Below are positions 5,800 through 5,847 of a stretch of DNA of 5,847 nucleotides, piece by piece. Source of the DNA: DASUFH01 sp036274645 (GTDB lineage Bacteria > Acidobacteriota > Terriglobia > 20CM-2-55-15); assembly GCA_036274645.1 (NCBI GenBank), contig DASUFH010000308.1, positions 1 to 5,847 of the forward strand. The letters run 5' to 3'. Under the pieces are notes generated by a model. It saw nothing but the letters and a program-made list of their open reading frames with translations, was not told the DNA's origin and made no database searches. The stretch's first letter is position 1; each line of letters starts with the position of its first letter. The translations under genes and the position numbers were made by a program.

Positions 5800-5847
5800 T
5801 TCAGCAAGGATTCGGGCCGACTCGGTGAAATGGATCGAGAGACCGCC

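Larger units (their letters stand above)
5717..5847 (-). mobile_element. Group II intron, 3' end only; continues past the right edge
   Basis: On the minus strand the sequence contains a full domain V and a domain VI in correct order and spacing, ending in CCTACTCGAC, with the AY ending typical of group II introns (last base at 5717). These are self-splicing ribozyme retroelements, usually carrying a reverse transcriptase/maturase in domain IV. The 48 bases upstream of domain V within the window (5800-5847) would be the end of domain IV. The reverse transcriptase gene and the 5' GTGYG end, if intact, lie outside the window. I cannot tell whether the element is full-length or a 5'-truncated remnant. 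The structural class is not assigned. Confidence 0.82.

Overview
The window reads as a chromosomal segment of a GC-rich, free-living Gram-negative-type bacterium. The best guess is Acidobacteriota (Solibacter/Bryobacter-like). The reasons are a DUF6152-type secreted protein next to a secreted SUMF1/FGE-fold protein, and GC-rich REP-like inverted repeats in the non-coding DNA. This is family-level recognition without any search, so the taxon is tentative.

Layout. Two gene pairs diverge from a 238-bp intergenic region (3635-3872). Leftward, on the minus strand, comes a two-domain VOC (glyoxalase-fold) protein (2858-3634). It is followed after 22 bp by a 913-residue superfamily 2 helicase (94-2835) that carries a probable transmembrane hairpin and an unassigned C-terminal domain. 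Rightward, on the plus strand, comes a secreted SUMF1/formylglycine-generating-enzyme-fold protein (3873-4685). It is followed after 28 bp by a small secreted DUF6152-like protein with a Gly/Arg-rich tail (4714-5292). The intergenic region holds a perfect TTGACA -35 box for the rightward pair, and a 10-bp palindrome plus a long stem-loop in front of the leftward pair.

The right end (5293-5847) has no believable protein-coding gene but is rich in structure. It contains a perfect 8-bp-stem GC hairpin, then two diverged ~85-nt copies of one REP-like module facing each other around a 55-bp centre. Beyond these, on the minus strand, lies the 3' end of a group II intron. The intron has a full 34-nt domain V and a domain VI with a bulged branch-point A seven nucleotides from the 3' splice site. 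The rest of the intron, including any reverse transcriptase, would lie past the right edge.

How the genes work together. The rightward pair looks like a two-gene transcription unit for exported proteins. The leftward pair may be co-transcribed, but no functional link is evident. The helicase is the best candidate for unusual biology: a helicase/translocase core coupled to a membrane segment and a novel C-terminal domain. A phage-defence or nucleic-acid-sensing role is only a hypothesis, because no partner gene is visible.
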